From Fontimonas thermophila (lineage in GTDB: Bacteria > Pseudomonadota > Gammaproteobacteria > Nevskiales > Nevskiaceae), in the NCBI RefSeq assembly GCF_900113085.1, contig NZ_FOOC01000006.1, positions 62,001 through 126,000 of the forward strand: DNA of 64,000 bases, in the 5' to 3' direction. Below the pieces are notes generated by a model. It was not told the DNA's origin. It was given only the letters and a program-made list of their open reading frames with translations, and searched no databases. Of this stretch, positions 54,154 through 63,217 are shown one piece after another; the stretch's first letter is position 1; each line of letters starts with the position of its first letter. The translations under genes were made by a program, and so were the position numbers.

Positions 54154-55777
54154 GCCGTCTCCCGGAGATTCCCGCGTCGATGCCGCGGTCGAGCCAGAGC
54201 ACGGGCAACAGGCCGGCCAGCACGATTGTGAGCGATGGCCACGCCGCGCGTGCCCATTCGCCTTCCTGGGTCAGTTCGAACACCCGGATGGCCAGCGTAT
54301 CCCAGCCAAACGGGCGGGTCATCAGGGTGATCGGCATCTCTTTCATCACATCGACGAACACCAGCAGCATGGCCGTGGCCAGACTGCCGCGTAGCAAGGG
54401 GAGATGGACCTTCCAGATCAAGGAGATTCCGCGCACACCGTGCAGGCGCGCCGCTTCATCGAGCGAGGGGCGTATCCGCAGCAATGCGGCAGCCAGCGGT
54501 GTATGGGCTACCGCAAGAAAACGCACGCCGTATGCGAGCACGAGCAAAAGCAGGCTCGTTTGCACGGTAGTCGCGATACCCCAAGTATCGCTGATGAACG
54601 CAGTGCCACGTGCGAGCGGCACGTACAGACCGACGGCCAGCAGCGCCCCGGGCAGCGCATAGCCGAGCGTCGCCAGCCGTGCGCAGACCTGCGTGAAACG
54701 ATCGGCCTGATGGCGTACGGCATAGGCCAGCAGCACGGCTGCTGTGATGGTCATGGTGGCTGCAACCAGGCCCAGCGATACGGAATGGACCGCCAAGCGT
54801 AAATCATGCATGCCGATGTCGTGACGGTGCGTCCATGACCACTGCAGCAGCTGGACGAGCGGGAGTACGAAACCCAGGGCGAGGACGAGCAGACATGCCG
54901 CCGTCGCCAGCCAGCGCCAGCGTCCCAGCGGCAGCCGGCGCGGCAAGGCCACACCGAGCGCGGTGTATTCTCGGTGCGCACGCAATTTGCTCTCCGCGGT
55001 GAGCAGGACCAGCACCAGCAGGATGAGCACGCCGGCCACCGACAGCGCGGCATCGAGCGAAAACAGTCCGAACCAGGCTTTGTAGATCGCCGTCGTCAGC
55101 GTGTCGTAATTGAATGCAGCGACGGCGCCGAAGTCCGCGAGCGTTTCCATCAGCACCAGCAGCGTGCCGCCGGCGATCCATGGCCGCGCCAGCGGCAGGC
55201 TCGCGCGCAGGAACGCACGGAACGGCCCCATGCCCAGCGCGCGCCCCACCTCCAGCACGCGCAAGCCTTGGCTCGCGAACGCGGGACGCGCCACCAGGTA
55301 GACGTACGGGTAGAGAGCAAGCGTCATCACCAGGATCACACCGCCGCGCGAACGGATATCGGGAAATCCGACGCCCAGAGCACGCAAGGCGCTCGGCAAC
55401 GGCGCTGCGTAGTCGAGCAGGCCAACGGCGGCCACGGCGAGCACATAGGTCGGCATCGCCAGCGGCAGCAGCAGTGCCCACGATAACCAGCGACGCCCCG
55501 GAAACTCGCACAGCGCGACCAGTGCAGCGAGCAGCGTGCCGAGCACGGCCGTGCCCAGCCCGACACCGAGCAGCAGCCATGCAGTATTGACCAGCGCCTG
55601 CGGTAGCACGTGCTCGGCCAGATGCGCCCACACCGCGCGCTCGACGCCGACTGCGCAGACCGCCACCACCCCCAGCGGCAGCATCACGGGTGTAGCGATC
55701 AGCGCGGTGACGACATGCCAGCGAGCGAGCCGTGGCCGCAGCCAGCTGCGGGGGGTGACCTCAGCGGTAGCCGACAC
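54137..55777 (-). CDS. fbpB: Iron(III) ABC transporter fused permease (FbpB-like)
   Basis: A 546-residue membrane protein with two fused permease modules and about twelve transmembrane segments. The two EAA-type loops are visible as EVGRALGMGPFRAFLRASLPLARP and DEAARLHGVRGISLIWKVHLP. It moves ferric iron across the inner membrane. It overlaps both the binding protein and the ATPase genes by 17 bases each. Confidence 0.92.
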   Translation of the reverse strand: MSATAEVTPRSWLRPRLARWHVVTALIATPVMLPLGVVAVCAVGVERAVWAHLAEHVLPQALVNTAWLLLGVGLGTAVLGTLLAALVALCEFPGRRWLSWALLLPLAMPTYVLAVAAVGLLDYAAPLPSALRALGVGFPDIRSRGGVILVMTLALYPYVYLVARPAFASQGLRVLEVGRALGMGPFRAFLRASLPLARPWIAGGTLLVLMETLADFGAVAAFNYDTLTTAIYKAWFGLFSLDAALSVAGVLILLVLVLLTAESKLRAHREYTALGVALPRRLPLGRWRWLATAACLLVLALGFVLPLVQLLQWSWTHRHDIGMHDLRLAVHSVSLGLVAATMTITAAVLLAYAVRHQADRFTQVCARLATLGYALPGALLAVGLYVPLARGTAFISDTWGIATTVQTSLLLLVLAYGVRFLAVAHTPLAAALLRIRPSLDEAARLHGVRGISLIWKVHLPLLRGSLATAMLLVFVDVMKEMPITLMTRPFGWDTLAIRVFELTQEGEWARAAWPSLTIVLAGLLPVLWLDRGIDAGISGRRRAPAA

Positions 55778-56753
55778 GGTCCATCAGCTTGACGGCCTCT
55801 GCTTGCAATGCGCCGGCCTGTGCCACATTGATCGGGTTCTGTCGGAAGCTGCCCCAGGCGGCGACGGCCGGATCGGGTGGGACATCCGGGTTCGCCGGGT
55901 ACTCGAGATTGAGCGCCGCGAACATGTGCTGCGCTGGGCCGGCCGAGAGCCATTCGAGCAGCGCTTGCGCCGCCTGCGGATGTTTGGCATGCCGGGTCAC
56001 GCCGGCGCCAGAGACGTTCACATGGACGCCGCGGCCGTTTTCGCCTTGATCCGGCCAGAACAGCGCCAGCTCGAGCTCGGGTTTTTCCCGGAGCAGCCGT
56101 CCGAAGTAATACGTGTTGACGATGCCGACGTCACAGCGACGCGCGACGATTGCGTCCATGACCTCGTTGTCGCTGGCAAACGGAGGCGCGGCGAGGTTGG
56201 CGACCCAGCCACGCACGATCTGCTCGGTACGTGCCATCCCAAGCTCGGCGATCATCATCGCAACCAGGGACTGGTTGTAGACCTTCTTCGAGGTACGCAG
56301 ACACAGCCGCCCGCGCCAGCGCCCGTCTGCAAGGGCGGCATAGCTGTCGAGATCCGATGGCTGCACGCGGTCGCGCGCATAGACGATCGTGCGTGCGCGC
56401 ACGGAGAGCCCGTACCAGCGGCCCTCGGGGTCGCGCAGGTGTTCGGGAATGTTCGCGGCCAGTGTTGCCGATTGCAGGGGGCGCAGCAGCCCCAGTTCCG
56501 CGGCTTGCCAGAGGTTGCCGGCATCCACCGTGAGCAGCAGGTCGGCGGGGGTGTTGCGGCCTTCGGCCCTCAGCCGTTCAATCAACGGCGCTTCCTTGTC
56601 GGTCAGATAGCGGATCTTGATCCCGCGCTCACGCTCGTAGCGTTCGAAGATCGGTTTGATCAAAGACTCGGCACGCGCCGAGTAGACGACCAACTCCGCC
56701 GCCTGGGCGACGGGGGTCAGCATCATGGCAAGAACGGGCAGCAGACGACGCAT
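55761..56753 (-). CDS. fbpA: Iron(III) ABC transporter substrate-binding protein (FbpA-like)
   Basis: A 330-residue periplasmic binding protein: signal peptide LLPVLAMMLTPVAQA, then AELVVYSARAESLIKPIFERYE. The family iron-binding tyrosines are plausible in VNTYYFGRLL, and VYNQSLVAMMI and GRGVHVNVSGAGV are typical. ATG 56753 is preferred because the signal peptide begins there. It lies 92 bases after the TonB-dependent receptor gene, with a hairpin between. Confidence 0.93.
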   Translation of the reverse strand: MRRLLPVLAMMLTPVAQAAELVVYSARAESLIKPIFERYERERGIKIRYLTDKEAPLIERLRAEGRNTPADLLLTVDAGNLWQAAELGLLRPLQSATLAANIPEHLRDPEGRWYGLSVRARTIVYARDRVQPSDLDSYAALADGRWRGRLCLRTSKKVYNQSLVAMMIAELGMARTEQIVRGWVANLAAPPFASDNEVMDAIVARRCDVGIVNTYYFGRLLREKPELELALFWPDQGENGRGVHVNVSGAGVTRHAKHPQAAQALLEWLSAGPAQHMFAALNLEYPANPDVPPDPAVAAWGSFRQNPINVAQAGALQAEAVKLMDRVGYR

Positions 56754-56803
56754 GGGCGGAACGGTTTTCAAGAGCAGACCGGCGGATGCGCGTGAGTTTA
56801 AGA

Positions 56804-56837
56804 CACCGGTGCGCGCTGGTTTTTGCGCGCACCGGTG
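56804..56837 (-). terminator. Perfect 13-bp hairpin between the TonB receptor gene and fbpA
   Basis: CACCGGTGCGCGC pairs with GCGCGCACCGGTG around an 8-base loop. It begins 8 bases after the receptor stop. The run after it on the minus strand is only TCTTAAAC, so it is probably a transcription attenuator or RNA-processing stem rather than a full terminator. Confidence 0.55.
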
Positions 56838-56845
56838 CCGGCTCC

Positions 56846-59014
56846 TTACTCGAAGCGGTATGACACGCCGCCGTGCACCAGGCGCGGCTGCCCGGGCAGG
56901 ATGCCGCGCGTGCGATCGACGATGTAAGTTTTGTCGAACAGGTTCTTTGCCGCGATGAACACGCTCCAGTTGCGGCTCGGCATGGTATAGGTCGCCGCCG
57001 CGTTCCACACGGTCGCTCCGGGAATGCGGCCGTTTTGACCCGTGCCGTCGGGATTGGGGCTGTTGGCGAAGTCCGCGAACTGCTCGCCGATGTACTGAGC
57101 CTCGAGGCGGGCGTCCAGGCCCAGCGGGTGCGCATAGCCGAGATTGGCGGTGAGCAGGTGTTTGGGCGCATAGGGCATGCGTCGGCCCGGTGCGCTGCCA
57201 TTGACCGGTGTGCCGTTATCGACACGGACGAACGCGCTCTGCGCATCGGCCTCGGGCAGCCAAGTGTATGCCAGTTCGAAGAAGGGATTGTGCGCCGAAT
57301 CGAGCAGATGGCCGAGGTCGATGCGCGCGAGCAGCTCGGCACCCCGGTAAGCGGCTTCGCCGGTCGCCAGCGGCACGCCGCCGGCTGCGATCGAGCCGAC
57401 CGCGATCTGGCGCCCAAAATCATTGATGAAGCCAGTGGCATCAAAGCTGATGCCACGCCATGGCCGGCCGCGCAGGCCCAGCTCGTAGTTGCGGCTGTCC
57501 TCGGCCTCCAGATCGACGGCCGTGCCCGTGTTGGTGAGGATGTCCTCGACGCGTGGCGGCGCAAACCCCCGGTGCACGCCGGCATAGAGCGTATAGGCGC
57601 CGGCGAAGTCGTATGTCACTCCCAGGCTGGGGATCGGCTCGGTAAGCTCGGTGTCGCCGCGGGCGCCGTTGAGCCGGTTCTGGCGTTCGTAGCGGATGTG
57701 TTCGACGCGCAGGCCCGGTGTCACCGCGGCGGCGCCGAAGGCAAAGCGGTTCTGCACGAACGCGCTGTAGGCCTCGGTCAAGCGGCGATTGTTTTCGGCG
57801 GTCGTGCCGGTGGTCGCTGTCGGTGACGTGCCGTTGATCTGCAGTCGGCGCTGGGACTCTGCGTGCACGCGTAACCCGGTGGTCAGTTCGTGCGTCTTGC
57901 CCCAGACGACGCGCAAGCGGGGTTCGATGCCATACGTGTAGTACTCGCGCAGACGGCCTTGGCGGCTGTTGCAGCTGTCGGGATCGACGGCGAGACCGGC
58001 GATGCGGTCATCCCTGAACTGGGTTCCGCACTGCGTGTCGGTCGTGGTGCTGGATTGCCGCCACCAGTCGCGCGCGAATTCGGCATAGTACAGGCTGGTA
58101 GTGAGCTGCGCACGCTCGGTCATGGCCCATTCGTGAGTCAACGAGCTGCCGCTGCGCCGGGCATCGAAAGTGTCGTTGCGGAACGGGTTGTAACGCGGGC
58201 CGAAATTGGCATATTCAGCGTCCGTCAGGCCCGAGTAGGTGACCTGCGAATCCTCGATGTAGTGATTGGCACGCGCGATGAGCCTTTGTCCGGATTCAAG
58301 CTCGAACACGCCCTTGATGTTGTAGTCCTGTAACTCCGATTCGGTGTTGTCGCGCGCGCCCTCGCCGCGTTTGTGGATCGCATCCAGCAGCAGACCATGA
58401 CCGCCGATGCGGGCATGGCCGTTGAAGTAGTCGCGGCTGCCGCCCGAGAGCGCAAGCAGGCCGGAGAGTCGTTCCGGCGGGGTCGGCGTCATGTAGTTGA
58501 TGACACCACTGATCGTTTGCGGGCCATACAGATTCGTCGCCGATCCTTTGAGGACTTCGATTCGGTCGAAGCGGTCGATCGGCGGATGGTAGTAGCTCGC
58601 GTTGTCGCCGTAGGGCGCGTAAGCCAGCGGCAGTCCGTCTTCGAGCAGCAACACCTTGGTCGAACGCGTGGGATTGAGCCCGCGGATACCGATATTCGGG
58701 CGCAGCCCCAGGCCTTCTTCGTCGCGGACGTGGATGCCCGGCAGCTTACGCAGGGCCTCGTTCGTCGTGAAGACATGTGCGGCTTCGAGCATCTGTCCGT
58801 CCAGCACGGCATGACTGCTCGGCAGCGCACGCGCCTGTTCCGGTGTGCCGATCACGGTCATCGACTCGAGTCGTGTACTGCCCGGGGGCGCTGCGGCGGT
58901 GTGATTGTCTTCCTCGGCGCGTTGCTCGATGGGCTCGGAGGGCGGATCGGCAGCCATGGCCGGTGCCCCGATGAGCAAGCAAGCTGCGGCGAAATAAGTT
59001 TTTTTCAACGACAC
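56846..59014 (-). CDS. TonB-dependent receptor, FecA-like iron-compound type
   Basis: A 722-residue outer-membrane receptor. Signal peptide ends at PAMAADPP, a TonB-box-like ESMTVIGT follows, then the plug (GLRPNIGIRGLNPTRSTKVL; GPQTISGVINYMTP) and a 22-strand barrel ending in Phe-Glu (GVSYRFE). The start is GTG 59014 with AGGAG seven bases upstream; the frame is open further upstream through the promoter region but is not coding there. A Fur-box promoter lies upstream and FbpABC follows, so it imports an iron chelate. The chelate is unknown. Confidence 0.92.
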   Translation of the reverse strand: MSLKKTYFAAACLLIGAPAMAADPPSEPIEQRAEEDNHTAAAPPGSTRLESMTVIGTPEQARALPSSHAVLDGQMLEAAHVFTTNEALRKLPGIHVRDEEGLGLRPNIGIRGLNPTRSTKVLLLEDGLPLAYAPYGDNASYYHPPIDRFDRIEVLKGSATNLYGPQTISGVINYMTPTPPERLSGLLALSGGSRDYFNGHARIGGHGLLLDAIHKRGEGARDNTESELQDYNIKGVFELESGQRLIARANHYIEDSQVTYSGLTDAEYANFGPRYNPFRNDTFDARRSGSSLTHEWAMTERAQLTTSLYYAEFARDWWRQSSTTTDTQCGTQFRDDRIAGLAVDPDSCNSRQGRLREYYTYGIEPRLRVVWGKTHELTTGLRVHAESQRRLQINGTSPTATTGTTAENNRRLTEAYSAFVQNRFAFGAAAVTPGLRVEHIRYERQNRLNGARGDTELTEPIPSLGVTYDFAGAYTLYAGVHRGFAPPRVEDILTNTGTAVDLEAEDSRNYELGLRGRPWRGISFDATGFINDFGRQIAVGSIAAGGVPLATGEAAYRGAELLARIDLGHLLDSAHNPFFELAYTWLPEADAQSAFVRVDNGTPVNGSAPGRRMPYAPKHLLTANLGYAHPLGLDARLEAQYIGEQFADFANSPNPDGTGQNGRIPGATVWNAAATYTMPSRNWSVFIAAKNLFDKTYIVDRTRGILPGQPRLVHGGVSYRFE

Positions 59015-59034
59015 GAAAACACTCCTTGCAGCGC

Positions 59035-59053
59035 TCAAACGAGAATGATTATC
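59035..59053 (-). promoter_or_regulatory. Fur box near the TonB receptor transcription start
   Basis: The 19-base window matches the Fur consensus at 13 positions, with AGAATGATTATC as the core. It lies just downstream of the receptor -10, where Fur would block initiation. Confidence 0.65.
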
Positions 59054-59060
59054 GGCTGTG

Positions 59061-59089
59061 ATTCTACGGCGCACGTTAACAATTGACAA
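59061..59089 (-). promoter_or_regulatory. Promoter of the TonB receptor-fbpABC operon
   Basis: Minus strand: TTGTCA, 17-base spacer, TAGAAT (five of six in both hexamers). The -35 overlaps the -35 of the divergent bfd promoter. Confidence 0.75.
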
Positions 59090-59111
59090 TCATTTTCATT
59101 AACGTTTTAAT
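59083..59111 (+). promoter_or_regulatory. bfd: Promoter of bfd
   Basis: TTGACA (perfect), 17-base spacer, TTTAAT (five of six). The predicted transcription start coincides with the bfd ATG. Confidence 0.75.
59085..59103. promoter_or_regulatory. Fur box over the shared -35 elements
   Basis: The 19-base window matches the Fur consensus at 14 positions (core CAATCATTTTCATTA). It covers most of both -35 elements, so Fur would shut both promoters under iron sufficiency. Confidence 0.72.
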
Positions 59112-59117
59112 CCGTGC

Positions 59118-59348
59118 ATGATCATCTGTGTCTGCAAGGCTGTTTCTGAACGCACCATCCGGCGCGCGGTGCGCGAGGACGGTATCGTGTCCCTGCGCGA
59201 GCTGTCGCGCGAATGCGGTTTGGGTACTTGCTGTGGCAAGTGTGTGCCGCTGGCCCGCGAGGTGCTCGCCGCCGAGCTGGCTGCGCTCGGCGCGGCGCAG
59301 GTCGCGAGCGCGGCTTCACAGGTTGGGCCGGCATCCGCCGCGGCGTGA
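59118..59348 (+). CDS. bfd: Bacterioferritin-associated ferredoxin
   Basis: A 76-residue [2Fe-2S] protein that reduces and mobilises iron from bacterioferritin. Ligands C4 and C6 (ICVC) and C39 and C42 (CCGKC). The C-terminus is Ala-rich and longer than usual. There is no Shine-Dalgarno, and the -10 is six bases upstream, so a leaderless transcript is predicted. bfr follows 118 bases later. Confidence 0.95.
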   Translation: MIICVCKAVSERTIRRAVREDGIVSLRELSRECGLGTCCGKCVPLAREVLAAELAALGAAQVASAASQVGPASAAA

Positions 59349-59466
59349 GGGGCGTATCGTCCGCCTGCGACTGAGAATCCGAAGCGATACAACTTTTTCC
59401 GCTGTTTCGTCACTGCCGCGCGTGGCTGCCTATACTCGCGCTCACAAGCAATGACGGAGCACGACG

Positions 59467-59949
59467 ATGCGCGGCGACACCAAGGTCATCGAGTACTTAA
59501 ACCAGGCGCTCAAGAACGAACTCACCTCGATCAACCAGTACTTCCTGCATGCGCGCATGCTCGACAACTGGGGCTTCAAGCGCCTGGGCAAGATCGAATA
59601 CAAGGAATCGATCGATGAGATGAAGCATGCCGACGAGCTGATCGAGCGCATCCTGTTCCTCGAGGGGCTCCCGAACCTGCAGGATCTCGGCAAGCTTTAC
59701 ATCGGCGAGGATGTCAAGGAAATCCTCGAATGCGATCTCAAACGCGAGAAGGAAGCGCATCCGATGTACCAGGAGGCGATTGCCCATTGCGAAAGCGTGC
59801 GCGACTTCGTCACCCGCGAGCTTTTGGTGCGCATCCAGAAAAGCGAGGAGGCGCACATCAATTGGATCGAGGAGCAACTCGGCCTGATCGAGCGCATGGG
59901 TTTGCCGAACTACCTGCAGAGTGCCGCCGGCGAGATTGCGGAAGGCTAG
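59467..59949 (+). CDS. bfr: Bacterioferritin
   Basis: A 160-residue heme-containing ferritin subunit that stores iron. Ferroxidase ligands E18, E51, H54, E94, E127 and H130 are all present, and M52 is the heme axial ligand (DEMKHAD). A TATACT hexamer 30 bases upstream (59431-59436) may be its own -10, and GGAGCACG precedes the ATG. A strong terminator follows. Confidence 0.98.
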   Translation: MRGDTKVIEYLNQALKNELTSINQYFLHARMLDNWGFKRLGKIEYKESIDEMKHADELIERILFLEGLPNLQDLGKLYIGEDVKEILECDLKREKEAHPMYQEAIAHCESVRDFVTRELLVRIQKSEEAHINWIEEQLGLIERMGLPNYLQSAAGEIAEG

Positions 59950-59975
59950 AACCGTTGCGGATGAGCATGCCGCTG

Positions 59976-60003
59976 ACGCCCCGGCCGCCGGGGCGTTTTC
60001 GTT
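59976..60003 (+). terminator. Rho-independent terminator of bfr
   Basis: ACGCCCCGG pairs with CCGGGGCGT across CCG, with a T-rich tail. It lies 26 bases after the stop. The stem could also serve the convergent hemJ transcript. Confidence 0.85.
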
Positions 60004-60024
60004 TCGGTTGTCTGGATCCAGTCG

Positions 60025-60459
60025 TCAGAAAGGTTTGACGACCACGAGAATCACGATCGCCACCAGGACCAACGCCGGCACTTCGTTGACGATGCGATAA
60101 AAGCGTGCGCTCTTGTCGTTGCGTTGTTCGGCAAAGGCGCGCACGCGGGTCTTGAGCCAGCCGTGGTACCCGGACAGCCCCACGACGAGCGCGAGTTTGG
60201 CATGCAGCCAGCCGGCCGAGAGCCATTGCGGGATCAAGAGCAGCAGCCAGATGCCGAAGATCCAGGTGCCGAGCATGCCGATCGTGGTGATGCCATAAAG
60301 TCGCCGTTCCATCACGCAGAAACGTTCGTGCCCGGCGGCATCCCGCGTGTCGGCGTGATAGACGAACAGCCGCGGCAGGTAGAACAGCCCGGCGAACCAG
60401 CTGACGACGAAGACGATGTGGAAGGCCTTGACCCAGAGCATCGGAACAGGTGCCGGCAT
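60025..60459 (-). CDS. hemJ: Protoporphyrinogen IX oxidase HemJ
   Basis: A 144-residue membrane protein with four transmembrane segments (UPF0093/CopD-like). The conserved MLWVKAFHIVFVVSWFAGLFYLPRLFVYH carries the heme-ligand His, and MERRLY and SGYHGWLK are family marks. It performs the penultimate heme step. The ATG at 60459 is used; one six codons in (MLWVKAF) is also plausible. It is divergent from argC. Confidence 0.93.
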   Translation of the reverse strand: MPAPVPMLWVKAFHIVFVVSWFAGLFYLPRLFVYHADTRDAAGHERFCVMERRLYGITTIGMLGTWIFGIWLLLLIPQWLSAGWLHAKLALVVGLSGYHGWLKTRVRAFAEQRNDKSARFYRIVNEVPALVLVAIVILVVVKPF

Positions 60460-60518
60460 GAAGGAATGACAGTGTACTCCGCGGGGCGCGCTAGAATCCG
60501 CCCTCGCACTTTCTTCGG

Positions 60519-61565
60519 ATGCTGCGCGCCGTGATCAAGGTCGGTATCGTCGGGGGCACGGGTTATACCGGTGCAGAGCTTTTGCGCATTCTCGTGCGCC
60601 ATCCGCACGCGCAGGTGGTGATGCTGACCTCGCGCCAGGAGGCGGGCCGCCGCGCCGACCAGCTATTCCCGCAGCTGCGCGGACATTGCGCGCTCGCGTT
60701 CGAGCCGCCCGATGTGACGCGCCTGTGCGCGTGCGATGCCGTATTTTTCGCCACGCCGCATGGAACCGCGATGCAGATGGCCCCCGCGCTCGTGGATGCG
60801 GGCGTGCGGGTGATCGATTTGTCGGCCGACTTCCGGTTCGCCGATCCCGCGGTGTTCAAGCGCTGGTACGGACTCGATCATGCCTGTCCGCAGCTGCTTG
60901 CCGAAGCCGTCTATGGTTTGCCGGAGGTGAACCGCGCGCGCATCCGTACCGCACGCGTCGTCGGTAATCCCGGGTGTTATCCGACCGCCGTCCAGCTCGG
61001 TTATCTGCCGCTGCTCGAAGCAGGCCTGGTCGATTGCGACACGCTGATCGCCGATTGCAAGTCCGGAGTCAGTGGGGCCGGGCGTGAAGCCAAGTTGGGG
61101 TCGATGTTCAGCGAGGTTGCGGATTCACTGAAGGCTTATGGTGTGGGCGGGCACCGGCACTGGCCGGAGATCGTCCAGGGCCTGACGCGAATGGCGGGAT
61201 CGGCGATAGGCCTGAGCTTCGTGCCGCACTTGGTGCCGATGGTTCGTGGCATCCACGCGACGCTGTATGCGCGGTTGCATCGACCCGGTGCGGCGGATCT
61301 GCAGGCTTTGTTCGAGCGCCGCTATGCCAGCGAGCCCTTCGTCGATGTGCTGGCATCCGGCGATCATCCCGAGACGCGAGGCGTACGGGGATCCAACGTC
61401 TGCCGCATCGCCGTGCATGTCGCGCCTGACGGACGCACCGTCATCGTGCTGAGCGTGATCGACAATCTGGTCAAGGGGGCATCCGGCCAGGCGGTGCAGA
61501 ATTTCAATCTGATGTTTGGACTGGATGAGACGCTGGGGCTCGTATCGCCGCCACTGTCACCCTGA
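60519..61565 (+). CDS. argC: N-acetyl-gamma-glutamyl-phosphate reductase
   Basis: A 348-residue arginine biosynthesis enzyme. NADP motif [15 protein letters not shown], catalytic Cys153 in [17 protein letters not shown], and the catalytic His in [14 protein letters not shown] 60519 is used, but the GTG four codons in (VIKVGIVGG) matches most relatives. A TAGAAT hexamer (60492-60497) upstream may be its -10. Confidence 0.96.
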   Translation: MLRAVIKVGIVGGTGYTGAELLRILVRHPHAQVVMLTSRQEAGRRADQLFPQLRGHCALAFEPPDVTRLCACDAVFFATPHGTAMQMAPALVDAGVRVIDLSADFRFADPAVFKRWYGLDHACPQLLAEAVYGLPEVNRARIRTARVVGNPGCYPTAVQLGYLPLLEAGLVDCDTLIADCKSGVSGAGREAKLGSMFSEVADSLKAYGVGGHRHWPEIVQGLTRMAGSAIGLSFVPHLVPMVRGIHATLYARLHRPGAADLQALFERRYASEPFVDVLASGDHPETRGVRGSNVCRIAVHVAPDGRTVIVLSVIDNLVKGASGQAVQNFNLMFGLDETLGLVSPPLSP

Positions 61566-61577
61566 TGCGATAGGCAG

Positions 61578-62330
61578 ATGGAACACCGCATCGTCATCAC
61601 GCGCCACCGGCCGTGGCTCAAGCCGGCGCTGATCGGCGGCGGCAGCTTCGTGCTGGCGCTGGCCGCGTGGGGACTGTATGTCTATACGCGGGCCTCGACG
61701 GTCAGCGACTTCGAGCGCGCGCAACTCGAGGTGGAGCGATTGCGCGAGGAGCGCCGTGAACTGACGCGCCAGTTGCGTGCCGCCAGGGATGAGATCAAAC
61801 GCCTGCAGGAGCAGGTGGTGTACGTGCAGCGCTCGCAGGACATCGACGCACAGGCCTGCAGCGTGGTGCGGGAATCATTGGCGCAACTGCAGGCGGAGGC
61901 TTCGGATTTGCGCGAACAGCTGGCGTTTTACCGCGGCATCGTCGCGCCGGAGCAATCGCGGGTCGGTGTGCGCGTGCACGAGTTCAAACTCGTCGCCGCT
62001 GCCGAGCCGGGGCGGTTCCGTTATGGTCTGGTGCTGATCCAGGCGGTGCGCCACGACAAGCGCGTCGGCGGGCGCATCGACCTTCAGCTGGTCGGGGAGC
62101 GGTCCGGTGCCGAGGAGCGTCTGCCCTGGGCGGCCATCGCGGCCGATGGGGCAGCGGAAAATCTGCTATTTTCCTTGAAGTATTTCGAAGAGTTCTCTGG
62201 TGAAATCGTGGTCCCGCAGGGTTTCAAGCCCATGCGCGTCGTTGTCACCCTGATCCCTGAGGGTGACGACGCCACCCGGATCGAAGAATCCTTCGACTGG
62301 GATCGCATCTTGAGCGGAGCAGGCGCATGA
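61578..62330 (+). CDS. DUF6776 family membrane-anchored coiled-coil protein
   Basis: A 250-residue protein: one N-terminal transmembrane segment (PALIGGGSFVLALAAWGLYVY), a coiled coil (FERAQLEVERLREERRELTRQ region) and a C-terminal beta-rich domain outside the cytoplasm (GLVLIQAVRHDKRVGGRIDL and FEEFSGEIVVPQGF). This family is regularly encoded between argC and bactofilin. It overlaps the bactofilin start (ATGA), so it may form a complex with bactofilin filaments. Confidence 0.88.
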   Translation: MEHRIVITRHRPWLKPALIGGGSFVLALAAWGLYVYTRASTVSDFERAQLEVERLREERRELTRQLRAARDEIKRLQEQVVYVQRSQDIDAQACSVVRESLAQLQAEASDLREQLAFYRGIVAPEQSRVGVRVHEFKLVAAAEPGRFRYGLVLIQAVRHDKRVGGRIDLQLVGERSGAEERLPWAAIAADGAAENLLFSLKYFEEFSGEIVVPQGFKPMRVVVTLIPEGDDATRIEESFDWDRILSGAGA

Positions 62331-62815
62331 AAATGTTCGGTGGCAGCAACAGCAAGAGTGGCTCCAGCGGCAGCGTCGGGGTCGATACCTTGATCGGCCG
62401 GCAGACCGAGGTGCTCGGTGACGTTCGCTTCACCGGGGGGCTTCATGTCGACGGCAAGATCAAGGGCAAGGTGATCGCATCCGCGGACAAGGCCTCGGCC
62501 CTGTCGGTGAGCGAGCACGGTTCGATCGAGGGCGACGTGCGCGTGCCCAACGTCGTGCTCAATGGGTCGGTGGTGGGTGACGTCCATGCGTCGCAGAAGA
62601 TCACCCTGGCATCGAAGGCCCGCGTCACCGGCAACGTTTACTACCGCATCATCGAGATGGAAGGCGGAGCGCAGGTCAACGGCCAACTGGTGCACGACGG
62701 TGGCGCCGGGGCTGCCGAGAACATGAGCGGCATCGTGCCCAGGCCGGGGGCCGAAGCAGCCTCGACCGATGAACTGAGCGAAGCGCGCCGGGTCAAAGGC
62801 ATCGTCAACGGTTGA
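62327..62815 (+). CDS. Bactofilin
   Basis: A 162-residue cytoskeletal polymer protein. A short disordered N-terminus (GGSNSKSGSSGS) precedes the right-handed beta-helix of repeated G-V/K-V turns (DTLIGRQTEVLGDVRFTG; VDGKIKGKV; GSIEGDVR; LNGSVVGDV), followed by a disordered tail. Translation overlaps the upstream DUF6776 gene. Likely roles are cell shape or localisation of wall enzymes. Confidence 0.93.
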   Translation: MKMFGGSNSKSGSSGSVGVDTLIGRQTEVLGDVRFTGGLHVDGKIKGKVIASADKASALSVSEHGSIEGDVRVPNVVLNGSVVGDVHASQKITLASKARVTGNVYYRIIEMEGGAQVNGQLVHDGGAGAAENMSGIVPRPGAEAASTDELSEARRVKGIVNG

Positions 62816-62827
62816 GAGGACGAAGCA

Positions 62828-63178
62828 ATGTCCGCGGACACGGCATCCGACGAGGCCGTCATCTTCACCGAGGCGGCCGCAACGAAGGTGCATGCGCTGC
62901 TGCAGGAAGAAGAGGATCCGCAGCAGATGCTGCGCGTATTCGTCACGGGTGGCGGCTGCTCCGGGTTCCAGTATGGCTTCAAGTTTGAGAAGCAGGCCGA
63001 GGAGGACGATACCCGGATCACCCGCTGCGGTGTGACGCTGCTCGTCGATCCGATGAGCCTGCAGTATCTCCAGGGCGCTGAGATCGATTACAAGGAAACG
63101 GTCGAGGGTGCCCAGTTCGTGATCCGTAACCCCAACGCCACGACCACCTGCGGCTGCGGCAATTCTTTCTCGGTCTAG
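62828..63178 (+). CDS. erpA: Iron-sulfur cluster insertion protein ErpA
   Basis: A 116-residue A-type carrier protein. Cluster cysteines: C44 ([11 protein letters not shown]), C108 and C110 (TCGCGNSF). It inserts [4Fe-4S] and [2Fe-2S] clusters into apoproteins. GAGAGGA precedes the ATG. Confidence 0.97.
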   Translation: MSADTASDEAVIFTEAAATKVHALLQEEEDPQQMLRVFVTGGGCSGFQYGFKFEKQAEEDDTRITRCGVTLLVDPMSLQYLQGAEIDYKETVEGAQFVIRNPNATTTCGCGNSFSV

Positions 63179-63217
63179 TGACGGCTCTTTGCCCTGTGGC
63201 TTACGCGGGCGGGATGC

